A stretch of DNA of 44,430 nucleotides from JBGQAS01 sp964498605 (GTDB lineage: Bacteria > Chloroflexota > Anaerolineae > Anaerolineales > Anaerolineaceae), in assembly GCA_964498605.1 (NCBI GenBank), contig CAZCHK010000017.1, positions 1-44,430 of the forward strand. The letters run 5' to 3'. Position numbers and translations under genes: made by a program. Under the pieces are notes generated by a model. The model did no database searches. It saw only the letters and a list, made by a program, of their open reading frames with translations, and was not told the DNA's origin. Of this stretch, positions 13,917 to 22,123 are shown piece after piece (position 1 is the stretch's first letter; every line of letters starts with the position of its first letter).

Positions 13917-15026
13917 CTAATCCTCTCGTACTCCCTCCTTGACAAATTTGGTCAATTCCATCACGCTGAGCTGTCCGATTCCAAGCCTATCCACCGTCCT
14001 GCCGCGGCGCCAGTAATCTGTCTGGTGTACGATGCAGGCCAGGCGCACGATGCTGTCGATGCCCCGCACCGACACACCGTAATGCTGACCGAGGGAAGCG
14101 ACAGGGACCAGGCTCATGGGCACGTCCTCAAAAATATAGCGATGATGCAGCGTGTTGGGGGCTTTGATGCCGTAGTAACCGCTCTGGTTGTGGATGGCGT
14201 CATTCAGATCATCCCCCGTCACATCATAGGCAAGCTTCAGCCATTCCATGGCAGTCCGCGCTCGTATTCCCAGCGACGAAGCCACCGTGACGCGTTCCCG
14301 GTCCAGCGCTTCAAGGACTTTCGCCACGGATGGGGTCACCCCGTGGATGTAGAACTCGAAATCCCCGTTGGTCGACTCGATCCGCCCGGCGTTCAGCAAG
14401 GTCAGGGCTGGATGGAAGATGGCCCCCATGTTGTTCATCCCCGTGTGCAGCACATCCACGCCATCGATGAACTGGGGGTATATTGTATTGATGATGTCCA
14501 GGACGCGGTTGTTCTCAGTGGCCGGAAGCGCCGCCAGGGGCACGGCCTCCTTGATCCTGAAGATCCTTGCCTGAGCCGGCCCATCGGAGCGGCTGGCGTA
14601 GATAAAAGTCTCCGCTTCGGCCACGGTCACATTTGCCTTGCAACCTTCCTGACGCAAAGTTGCTTCCACCTCGATGGCGCCCAGCGTCCTTCCGGGGTGC
14701 AGCACGATAATCTGGCCATCTCGGAGATACGGCGCGATGCCTTTGGCGATCTCCGCGTGGGCGGAGGACGGAACGACCACCATGATCACGTCCGCGTTCG
14801 GGATGGCCTGTTTGTACTCCGACGTGACCTTGGCCAGCTTCCCGAATCCATGCGGCCCGGATTCGTAACTTTCCAGTTCGATGCCGCCGCGCTTGGCGAT
14901 GACCGAAATGCGCTCATAGGTGCGGTTGAAAAGGGTGACGTGGTTTCCCATTAGCGCCAGGTGAGCTGCCATGGCTTTTCCGCCGTGGCCTGCCCCAACG
15001 ATCGTGTATTTCAATTTTTCTTTCAT
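13917..15026 (-). CDS. NAD/NADP octopine/nopaline dehydrogenase family protein
   Basis: This 369-residue protein has a Rossmann N-terminal domain with the dinucleotide motif YTIVGAGHGGKAMAAHLALM (G11-x-G-x-x-G). The C-terminal domain of the octopine/opine dehydrogenase family carries HTGMNNMGAIFHPALTLLNA (about 195-214). The His in IFHP corresponds to the catalytic His of the family. Opine dehydrogenases reductively join an amino acid and a 2-oxo acid, or run the reverse. It is encoded between the B12 mutase and the ATP-grasp ligase with very short gaps, so the three probably act in one pathway. The substrate is unknown. Confidence 0.82.
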   Translation of the reverse strand: MKEKLKYTIVGAGHGGKAMAAHLALMGNHVTLFNRTYERISVIAKRGGIELESYESGPHGFGKLAKVTSEYKQAIPNADVIMVVVPSSAHAEIAKGIAPYLRDGQIIVLHPGRTLGAIEVEATLRQEGCKANVTVAEAETFIYASRSDGPAQARIFRIKEAVPLAALPATENNRVLDIINTIYPQFIDGVDVLHTGMNNMGAIFHPALTLLNAGRIESTNGDFEFYIHGVTPSVAKVLEALDRERVTVASSLGIRARTAMEWLKLAYDVTGDDLNDAIHNQSGYYGIKAPNTLHHRYIFEDVPMSLVPVASLGQHYGVSVRGIDSIVRLACIVHQTDYWRRGRTVDRLGIGQLSVMELTKFVKEGVRED

Positions 15027-15042
15027 GTTGCCTTCTTTCTAT

Positions 15043-16674
15043 TCATAACCAGCGGGACAAGCGCGCTTTTTCCGCCAGGATGTCTCCTTTGGCGCTGACT
15101 GCTTCGCATTTTCCCTCGATCACGCGGGTAAGGATTTTGCCACTGCCGATTTTGGAATTCACCAGGTGCGGCGCGTCGAGGATACCGCTTTGCACAGCCA
15201 GGGCAAGATTGCCGGGATCCGTGTAGGGGTCTTTACCCGGATCCGGGTTCTGTTTCCGGATGGCATTCAGGGTGATGGCGGCCTCGCGCAGCAAATCATC
15301 CTTCCGCGCCAGGATGTTCCCATCTGCCAGGAAATCAGGTTGGCCATTCAGCGCGTTTTCGATGGCGCGTTGGGCGATGCGGCACGAGGTGACCACTTCA
15401 TCAGCATTGGCGGCGTGGTCGGCTTCCGAGAACCCTACCACGTGCACGATATGCGGTTTGAGCGCCATTTGCAGGTACGTGGCGGCAGCCAGGTGGGCTT
15501 TGGCGGCTTCCATCTCAAGGGGAAAACTGAGCAGCCCTGTACGGGTCTGCCGCCAAACCCTGAACTGATCATCCTCAAGCGCCTGGATGATCTCCATGAT
15601 CGCCAGCATTTTCGCCAGGTCCATGCTTTCATACGTTTCGGGAGGGCTGTTGAACATCATCTGCGCGATGTAATCATGTACGCCGAAGACTTTGGCGTTG
15701 TACGCAGCCAGATACGCCGAGACGACAAAAATGACATCCGGCGCGTAACGCATGCCCCAGTGATGCGGTTCATTCAGTTCAACCGGGATACCGCGGGACC
15801 CGTACCAGGACATGACCTGCTGGTGCTGCTCTATGGAACCCTTGAGGTCCCAGGGACCGCGCCCGTCCAGCTGGTTGAACCAGAACAGGGGGATGGCGCA
15901 CCAGGCGTTGTTGATCGTGTCCACGTACATCTCGGCCAGTGAAAGAAAATCATCTGTCCCGGAGTAGGTGCGCAGCAGGGGGTAATTGCCGATCCTGGAA
16001 GCTTCGTACAGGTTGCGGTAGTCAGCCTCGGTGCGGACCGGCACGCCTCCTGCGCCTTTGCGGCGTGCATCCTGTTTCTCCGGGTGGAAAAAGTTTTCCT
16101 GGGCATCCTGATCGATTCCCAGCGAGATCACATCCAGGATTTCGGAAGCAGCAATGTGGCGGATGCCGTCCAGCGTAGCTTCCATGGTCGGCAGACCGAA
16201 GTGATGCCTCAGAATGGGGTATGGGGATTTCCATTGGATTCGCTCGATAAGTTTCTGCGGGTACACTCTGTCTTTTTCACCTGGAGCTCCGTCTGACTGG
16301 GGATGCAGAAAAGAGATCGTCTTTGAAATGCTTTCGGAACCATCAAAAACCGCGTCGAAGAAACCGAGTTTCTTGATCCTGTCCGCGACGGGTGGTGTGC
16401 CGCCAAACGCAAAACGCACTCCGGCCTGTTTCAGCTCGTCTGCCATTTCGCAGAACTGCCCGATCAGACGTTCTCCGGTTTCAGGCGTCAGCCGGTAAGA
16501 AACGCCGACAAGATCGGCTTTCTCCTCTCGGGCAACCTTTATGAGGGTCCCGGGAGCGACGGCCGGACCCAGGAAGACGGTTCTCCAGCCGGCGCTTTGG
16601 GCCAGTTTCAGAAATCGCATCACACCTGCGACATGGACACATTCTCCTACAGCAGCGGCAACAACTGTTTTCAT
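15043..16674 (-). CDS. B12-dependent mutase: single-chain glutamate-mutase-like (S-E fusion)
   Basis: The protein is 543 residues from the ATG at 16674, which follows GGAGGAG. Residues 3-125 form a cobalamin-binding domain with C12-V-H14-V-A-G (H14 as lower axial ligand; the usual Asp of D-x-H is Cys), S59-Y-R-L and G91-G92. Residues of about 150-543 resemble the TIM barrel of glutamate mutase E in order: IPLFWFNQLDG, SIEQHQQVMSWY, ELNEPHHWG, YLAAYNAKVFGVHDYIAQMM and DPGNLALAVQSGILDAP. The Arg of the glutamate-binding NREP motif appears replaced, so the substrate may not be glutamate. It lies in an operon with LacI, octopine DH and ATP-grasp genes. Confidence 0.78.
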   Translation of the reverse strand: MKTVVAAAVGECVHVAGVMRFLKLAQSAGWRTVFLGPAVAPGTLIKVAREEKADLVGVSYRLTPETGERLIGQFCEMADELKQAGVRFAFGGTPPVADRIKKLGFFDAVFDGSESISKTISFLHPQSDGAPGEKDRVYPQKLIERIQWKSPYPILRHHFGLPTMEATLDGIRHIAASEILDVISLGIDQDAQENFFHPEKQDARRKGAGGVPVRTEADYRNLYEASRIGNYPLLRTYSGTDDFLSLAEMYVDTINNAWCAIPLFWFNQLDGRGPWDLKGSIEQHQQVMSWYGSRGIPVELNEPHHWGMRYAPDVIFVVSAYLAAYNAKVFGVHDYIAQMMFNSPPETYESMDLAKMLAIMEIIQALEDDQFRVWRQTRTGLLSFPLEMEAAKAHLAAATYLQMALKPHIVHVVGFSEADHAANADEVVTSCRIAQRAIENALNGQPDFLADGNILARKDDLLREAAITLNAIRKQNPDPGKDPYTDPGNLALAVQSGILDAPHLVNSKIGSGKILTRVIEGKCEAVSAKGDILAEKARLSRWL

Positions 16675-16700
16675 GACGACTCCTCCTTTCTTGGGTGAGA

Positions 16701-17717
16701 TTACTTGGACCGGGTTTGCGTCGATTCCCTGACGATCAGCCGGCACTGGATGGAGGTGCGGGAAGGCGGATCATGGGGAGCGGAAATCCTTTTTAAGAGC
16801 AGATCAACCAGTGAAAGCGCGATGGCAGCGATCGGCTGATCGATCGTGGTCAGCGCCGGTTCGACGTACTGAGACTCCTGCAGGCCATCATATCCGGCTA
16901 TGGCGATGTCCTGGTTGACTCGCATCCCCACTTCCCTGGCTGCTTTGAGTGCCCCGAACGCACTCTCATCCGTGACGCAGAAAAGCGCGTTGGGAGGTTC
17001 ACTCTGCGTGAAAAGTTCCCGGCAGCACTCGGTCGCGTTTTGAATGGTCAGATCACAGCGGCGGATATTTTTCCCCGGTAAGCTGTGCCCGGAAAGACTG
17101 ACCAGGTGCTCGTAATCCGCAAACCGCCTTCTCTCGATGTGCAGTTCTTCCGGCCCTCCAAGGTAGCCGAAACGGTCAAATCCTTTGGCCAGGAGGTGTT
17201 CCACAAGCTGGCTCATGGCAGCCTGGTGATCGATCCTGACGCATGAGATGTCGTCGAAATCATCCAGGGGGTCCAGCGCCACGAAAGGGATGGCGTTCGC
17301 TCGTAAATACTCAACGCGCCAGTCGGGCACGCGCAGGCGGTTCAGGATGATGCCATCAACCTTTCCGCCCTGGACGAACTGCGCATAGATGCTTTTCTCT
17401 TGAGCGCTTTCCATGGCAGCCGCGGATACGATCATGCTCTGACGATGCAGCATGCAGGCGTCGCTCAGGTTGGTGATCAATTCCGTGTAGAAAGGATCGC
17501 TGAAGCGCGAACCACTAGAGGACAGCACAAAACCGATCGTGTCCGTCTTTTTTCGCCGCAGCTGGCGGGCAGCCTGGTTTGGGACGTAACCGGCTTCAAT
17601 GGCTGCCTTGGCCACCCGCGCGCGGGTTTTCTCCGCCACGTCCGGGTAGCCATCCAGCGCGCGGCTGACCGTCGTGATCGATAGTCCTAGCTGTTCGGCA
17701 ATATCGATGATCCTCAT
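16701..17717 (-). CDS. LacI-family transcriptional regulator
   Basis: The protein is 338 residues from the ATG at 17717. The LacI DNA-binding domain is MRIIDIAEQLGLSITTVSRA, with the hinge helix around NQAARQLRRKKTDTIGFV (about 47-64). The periplasmic-binding-protein-like effector domain runs to about 333. The start at 17717 is chosen because it gives the exact family N-terminus. Upstream in-frame codons would translate the operator and promoter. It is the first gene of the B12 mutase unit (26 nt to the next gene) and probably represses it. Regulation of a B12 amino-acid-type unit by LacI is unusual, since the family mostly senses sugars. Confidence 0.9.
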   Translation of the reverse strand: MRIIDIAEQLGLSITTVSRALDGYPDVAEKTRARVAKAAIEAGYVPNQAARQLRRKKTDTIGFVLSSSGSRFSDPFYTELITNLSDACMLHRQSMIVSAAAMESAQEKSIYAQFVQGGKVDGIILNRLRVPDWRVEYLRANAIPFVALDPLDDFDDISCVRIDHQAAMSQLVEHLLAKGFDRFGYLGGPEELHIERRRFADYEHLVSLSGHSLPGKNIRRCDLTIQNATECCRELFTQSEPPNALFCVTDESAFGALKAAREVGMRVNQDIAIAGYDGLQESQYVEPALTTIDQPIAAIALSLVDLLLKRISAPHDPPSRTSIQCRLIVRESTQTRSK

Positions 17718-17765
17718 ATCCAAAACGTTTTGGATAATTATACGTGATTTTGATGCGATAGACAA
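17717..17765 (-). promoter_or_regulatory. lacI promoter and 20-bp palindromic operator
   Basis: On the - strand the -10 box is TATAAT (17737-17742), with a 17-nt spacer to TTGTCT (17760-17765). Immediately downstream, TATCCAAAACGTTTTGGATA (17717-17736) is a perfect 20-bp palindrome with a central CG, the hallmark of LacI-family operators. It spans the expected transcription start and reaches the start codon, giving a very short leader. No second copy was seen in the window. Confidence 0.85.
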
Positions 17766-17780
17766 GGTTTTTTTAATCTC

Positions 17781-17813
17781 AAAACGCCATGATGCCAAAA
17801 CCATCATGGCGTT
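17781..17813 (-). terminator. Terminator of the aldehyde dehydrogenase gene
   Basis: AACGCCATGATG (17783-17794) pairs with CATCATGGCGTT (17802-17813) as a 12-bp stem with a 7-nt loop. On the - strand it is followed by a short T run. It isolates the aldehyde dehydrogenase transcript from the lacI unit. Confidence 0.8.
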
Positions 17814-17830
17814 GTTGATGACCGTTCAGA

Positions 17831-19417
17831 TCAGACCCTGGTCAAATGCGTGCGGATCTGCTCGCGCATGTACAGCGGCAGATAATACAAACCACCGGAG
17901 TTCTTTCCAGTCGAGCCGGAGCCTTTCCACCCGCCGAAGGGTTGAAATCCAGGCCACGCGCCGGTGGTTGCACCCTGCGGGCGGTTGGCATAGGTCACGC
18001 CGGCTTCGATCTGGTCGAAAAATCGCGCCACATCATCCTCGGAGCCGTAGATTCCCGCGGTAAGACCATAGCTGACCTGGTTGGCGATGTGCAGCGCAAG
18101 ATCCAGGCTGTCAACCTTGCCAATGGTCGTGATGGGCAGGAACATTTCCTCCTGCCACAGGTGGTGATCGAAGGGCAGCGCGTCCACGAGCGTCGGGGCA
18201 CAGAAGTATCCATGCGTGTATGCGCCGTCCGTCAAATGCATGCCTCCGGTCAGGACGCGCCCGTGCTTTGAAAGATCATCCACGAATTTCGCGTAATCCT
18301 GATAACTGTTCTGGTTGATGACCGGACCAAGATACGTGCCGCGGTCGGTCGGGTCGCCGATCACCATTTTCCCAGTGATATCCACAAGTTTTCCCACCAG
18401 CTCGTCGTAGACTGCCTCTTCTACCAGCACGCGTGAGCAGGCGGAGCATTTTTGACCCTGCAAACCGAACGCTGAACGGGCGATGCCCGTGGCTGCGTCA
18501 TCCAGGTTGGCGTGGCGCGTGACGATCGCTGCATTCTTTCCGCCCATCTCCAAAATCGTAGGCCGCACCCAGCTGCCCAGGGAAAAATCGTGATAGATCT
18601 GCATGCCCACGGACACAGATCCCGTGAATGTCACACCCGCCACGTCAGAAGATTCTATGAGCCCCTGTCCCAGCGAACTTCCGGGACCGGTCACGTAGTT
18701 GATCACCCCTGCTGGTAGACCGGCTTCCATCAGGCACTCCGTGATGAGGCGCGCTGTCCAAGGCGTGTCCGATGCTGGTTTGAGTACCACCGTGTTGCCT
18801 GTCACCAGGGCGGCCGCGGTTGGTCCACCGCTCAGCGCCGCGGGGAAGTTGAAGGGGCTGATCACCAGCCACACGCCATGCGGACGCAGCACGGATGTGT
18901 TGGTCGAAATAAAACCGGGAAGCGGGTCGCGTCCCATTTTCGCAATGTATCCGTTGTTGGCTTCCATCCGATCGCAGGCGTAGCGGAAAAGGTCGGCTGT
19001 CTCCGCCACGTCGCCCAACGCCTCCATGCGGCTCTTGCCGACTTCCAAGCTGACGGCCACGCTGATCTCGTACAGCCGCGTATCCATGATTTCCGCCGCT
19101 TTGCGCACAAGGCGCACGCGCTCCTGCCAGGGCGTGCGGCTCCACCCGGCAAAGGCACCTTTCGCGGCAGCAATGGCGTCGCGGGCGTCACCCGTGGTGC
19201 CCTTTTGGAACAATCCCAGGAGCACGCGGGTGTCTGCCGGAGAGCGGTTTTCAACCTTTTCACTGGCATACACCTCTTTTCCATTGATAAGCATCCCGTA
19301 ATCGCGGCCAAGGTTTTGCCTGGTTTGTCCCAAGGCAGCATCAAACCGCTGATGCAGCTCTTCGGGCGGGTTGAACATGCTGGCATAGGTCAATTTGAAT
19401 GTCTTGTCTTCGCTCAC
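17831..19417 (-). CDS. Aldehyde dehydrogenase, 1-pyrroline-5-carboxylate dehydrogenase (RocA)-like
   Basis: This 528-residue enzyme has ISPFNFPAALSGG (about 186-198), the general base in E290-M-G-G-K and the catalytic Cys in GQKCSACSR (C324). The GQKCSACSR signature, the roughly 40-residue N-terminal extension and the length match P5C/glutamate-semialdehyde dehydrogenase, which makes glutamate with NAD+. Related semialdehydes are possible substrates. The start at 19417 is a GTG-like alternative to an internal ATG and follows GGAGGA with a slightly long gap. It lies between the B12 unit and divergent kamA, which hints at amino acid catabolism. Confidence 0.82.
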   Translation of the reverse strand: MSEDKTFKLTYASMFNPPEELHQRFDAALGQTRQNLGRDYGMLINGKEVYASEKVENRSPADTRVLLGLFQKGTTGDARDAIAAAKGAFAGWSRTPWQERVRLVRKAAEIMDTRLYEISVAVSLEVGKSRMEALGDVAETADLFRYACDRMEANNGYIAKMGRDPLPGFISTNTSVLRPHGVWLVISPFNFPAALSGGPTAAALVTGNTVVLKPASDTPWTARLITECLMEAGLPAGVINYVTGPGSSLGQGLIESSDVAGVTFTGSVSVGMQIYHDFSLGSWVRPTILEMGGKNAAIVTRHANLDDAATGIARSAFGLQGQKCSACSRVLVEEAVYDELVGKLVDITGKMVIGDPTDRGTYLGPVINQNSYQDYAKFVDDLSKHGRVLTGGMHLTDGAYTHGYFCAPTLVDALPFDHHLWQEEMFLPITTIGKVDSLDLALHIANQVSYGLTAGIYGSEDDVARFFDQIEAGVTYANRPQGATTGAWPGFQPFGGWKGSGSTGKNSGGLYYLPLYMREQIRTHLTRV

Positions 19418-19769
19418 AGGTAGGTCCTCCTCCGTTTGATTGGTTGTGAAACAATAGTATAGCGAAAAAAGAAATAGAAAGCCATTGATTTACCTCTTCA
19501 AAATATATGAAATCCTGACCTCATCACCATGCGGCGCGGATGAACCGAGTTCAAAGCAGAATCATCCAGCAACGCGGTTTTTTCCACCTTCCTGGACCTC
19601 AAACACTCTTTCATTGACCCGCAACCCCAATTCCGCTACAATAAAAACATGCCTATCGACAATAAAGCCGGGTTCTTCCGGCCTGACCACGATCCGCCGC
19701 ACTGATCTACGCTGTGCCGTCCTGGGCGATGACTCGCCATTGAATCCGATTCGTACAACGAGGTAGATC
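19418..19769. other. Divergent intergenic region, aldehyde dehydrogenase / kamA
   Basis: No gene is supported in these 352 bases. On the - strand a TATACT (19456-19461) could be the -10 box for the aldehyde dehydrogenase, without a clear -35 box. On the + strand a good promoter lies at 19614-19642. An 18-codon open frame at 19649-19705 starts at about the predicted transcription start. The rest shows no repeat or hairpin of note. Confidence 0.6.
19614..19642 (+). promoter_or_regulatory. kamA promoter
   Basis: TTGACC (19614-19619), a 17-nt spacer and TACAAT (19637-19642) form a good sigma-70 promoter. Transcription would start near 19649, leaving a leader of about 120 nt before kamA. Confidence 0.75.
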
Positions 19770-21107
19770 ATGCATAAACCGTTCCCTTCTAAAAGAGCTG
19801 ACATTTATCGCGATATCGCTGCCGAACAGTGGAATGACTGGCGCTGGCAGATGAAAAATCGACTGAACACCCTGGAGGAATTTGAGCAGGTGTTGAATCT
19901 GACGGACAGCGAGCGCCAGGCGCTCGCTTCTCCGGGGCTGTTCCGCGTCGACGTCACGCCGTACTATGTGTCCCTGATCGATGCGGATGATCCGAACGAC
20001 CCCGTGCGCCGCCAGATCATACCAACCTCCGCTGAGATGAGCGCTTTCACAGGCCAGATGGAAGATTCGCTCGCAGAGGACCGTCACTCACCGGTTCCCG
20101 GGCTGGTGCACCGCTACCCGGACAGGGTGCTGATGCTGGTGACGACCCAGTGCGCGTCCTACTGCCGGTACTGCACGAGAGCGCGCATCGTTGGAGACCC
20201 GGCTCAGACCTTCAAGCGCGATGAATTTGAAGCGCAGATTGAATACATTAAGAACACACCCCAGATCCGTGACGTGCTCCTTTCCGGCGGGGATCCGCTG
20301 GCAATCGCCCCGAATGTACTGGAGGAACTCCTAGGAAGGCTGCGGGAGATCGAACACGTCGAGATCATTCGCATTGGATCGCGCATCCCGGTCTTCATGC
20401 CCATGCGCGTGACATCCGGACTGACCGACATGCTGCAGAAATTCCATCCCCTGTGGCTGAACATCCATGTCAACCACCCCAACGAGATCACCGCGGAGCT
20501 GGCGGAGGCGGCCGATAAGCTCTCCCGGGCGGGAATCCCGCTGGGAAACCAGTCCGTGCTCCTGGCTGGCATCAACGACTGCACGCACATCCAGCGCGAC
20601 CTGGTGCAGAGCCTGACCCGCATCCGCGTACGGCCGTACTACCTGTATCAATGCGACCTGGTTGAGGGGGCCGGGCACTTCCGCACCCCGGTCGCCAAAG
20701 GGATCGAGATCATTGAAGGCCTGCGCGGGCACACATCTGGTTTTGCCGTGCCAACCTTCTGCGTTGACGCGCCTGGTGGGGGAGGCAAGATACCGGTCAT
20801 GCCGAATTATCTGATCAGCAGTTCCGATCATAAGATCATCCTGCGCAACTTCGAGGGTTTTATCACGACCTATGAAGAGCCCCTTGCATACAAACCCCAC
20901 GACCCATCCACCTGCGCTTATTGCCGGAATAAACGCGTGGAAACCGGACAGCGGGGAATTTCCGGACTGCTGGACGGCGAGAAGATGAGCATTCAGCCCG
21001 AGGGGTTTGATCAGATCCATCTCCGCGGCGGCGCGTCGCACAGGCTGCGGGCGAGAGGGGAAAAATGGAAACCTCTGGGCATTGGTGACGGAAAAAAGGA
21101 GGAATAA
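19770..21107 (+). CDS. kamA: Lysine 2,3-aminomutase (KamA family)
   Basis: This 445-residue radical-SAM/PLP enzyme converts L-lysine to beta-lysine. The iron-sulfur motif is C128-x3-C132-x2-C135 in TTQCASYCRYCTRAR. The PLP lysine is K340 in APGGGGKIPVMPNY. The two acidic residues that bind the lysine side chain in the clostridial enzyme (D293, D330) are conserved here as D296 (YQCDLVEG) and D333 (TFCVDAPG). All are offset by exactly three residues, which favours lysine over glutamate as substrate. GAGGT lies before the ATG. It is directly followed by an aldo/keto reductase. No beta-lysine acetyltransferase (ablB) or kamDE is adjacent. Confidence 0.93.
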   Translation: MHKPFPSKRADIYRDIAAEQWNDWRWQMKNRLNTLEEFEQVLNLTDSERQALASPGLFRVDVTPYYVSLIDADDPNDPVRRQIIPTSAEMSAFTGQMEDSLAEDRHSPVPGLVHRYPDRVLMLVTTQCASYCRYCTRARIVGDPAQTFKRDEFEAQIEYIKNTPQIRDVLLSGGDPLAIAPNVLEELLGRLREIEHVEIIRIGSRIPVFMPMRVTSGLTDMLQKFHPLWLNIHVNHPNEITAELAEAADKLSRAGIPLGNQSVLLAGINDCTHIQRDLVQSLTRIRVRPYYLYQCDLVEGAGHFRTPVAKGIEIIEGLRGHTSGFAVPTFCVDAPGGGGKIPVMPNYLISSSDHKIILRNFEGFITTYEEPLAYKPHDPSTCAYCRNKRVETGQRGISGLLDGEKMSIQPEGFDQIHLRGGASHRLRARGEKWKPLGIGDGKKEE

Positions 21108-22076
21108 ATGGCAGATATGCATTACCGCAGGCTGGGTCGTTCGGGGCTGAAGGTCTCCGAGTTATCCTTTGGCTCGTGGGTGACATTCAGCACGCAGCTT
21201 GACGAAAAAAAGGCCGCTGAACTGCTGCACGAGGCCTACAGCCGCGGCGTGAATTTTTTTGACTGCGCAGATGTCTACGCGGGTGGTGCGGCAGAGACCA
21301 TCATGGGCAAAGCCGTCAGAGATCTCAGGCGCGAATCGCTGGTGATCTCAACAAAAGTCTTCTGGCCGACCATGGAAGGACCCAACGGGCGGGGACTATC
21401 CCGCAAGCACATCACGGAGTCCATCCACGCTTCTCTCAAACGCCTGGAAATGGAATACGTGGACCTGTACTTCTGCCACCGCTACGATCCTGACACCCCT
21501 ATTGAGGAGGTGGTGCGAACGATGAATATTCTTATCCAGCAGGGCAAGATCCTCTACTGGGGTACTTCTGAGTGGGAATCCAGCCAGGTGGCCCGGGCGT
21601 ACGGCATAGCCCGGCAGTACAATCTTGTCCCGCCGGTGGTCGAGCAGCCGCAGTACAACCTGTTCCATCAAAAACGGGTCGAAATCCAGCTGATGCCGCT
21701 GGTGCGCGAACTTGGGATCGGATTGACGACCTTCAGCCCGCTGTACTCCGGGCTGCTGTCTGGGAAGTACAACGACGGCATCCCCGAGGGCAGCCGCGCC
21801 TCCATGGAGAGCATGCCGTGGATCCGCGACCGGATCACTCCCCAGCGCGTCGCCCGGGTGCGCCAGCTGGCGGAGATCGCCGGAGAGCTGGATATGACCA
21901 CCGCGCAGCTGGCGATCGCCTGGGTCCTGCGCCGCAAAGAGGTCAGCTCGGTCATCACCGGAGCATCGCGGCTTGAGCAGTTGGATGAGAACCTGGATGC
22001 CATCGAGCATGTCGAAAAAATGACCAACGAGGTCCTGGAGAAGATCGACCAGGCCATGGAAGGTGAAGAACCATAA
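21108..22076 (+). CDS. Aldo/keto reductase (Kv-beta-like, AKR6 type)
   Basis: This 322-residue TIM-barrel NADPH-dependent reductase has the catalytic tetrad visible as D52, Y57 (FFDCADVYAGGAAE), K83 (VISTKVFW) and H124 (LYFCHRYDPDTPIEE). The C-terminal cofactor motif is AIAWVLRRKEVSSVITGASR. MHYRRLGRSGLKVSELSFGS is typical of the voltage-gated potassium channel beta-subunit branch found widely in bacteria. The ATG touches the kamA stop with no gap and GGAGG lies inside the end of kamA, so the two are co-translated. The physiological carbonyl substrate is unknown. Confidence 0.92.
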   Translation: MADMHYRRLGRSGLKVSELSFGSWVTFSTQLDEKKAAELLHEAYSRGVNFFDCADVYAGGAAETIMGKAVRDLRRESLVISTKVFWPTMEGPNGRGLSRKHITESIHASLKRLEMEYVDLYFCHRYDPDTPIEEVVRTMNILIQQGKILYWGTSEWESSQVARAYGIARQYNLVPPVVEQPQYNLFHQKRVEIQLMPLVRELGIGLTTFSPLYSGLLSGKYNDGIPEGSRASMESMPWIRDRITPQRVARVRQLAEIAGELDMTTAQLAIAWVLRRKEVSSVITGASRLEQLDENLDAIEHVEKMTNEVLEKIDQAMEGEEP

Positions 22077-22123
22077 AACGGGACGGGCGTGACTCTAAGC
22101 CTGCCAGTTTTTTAGGAGGACCG

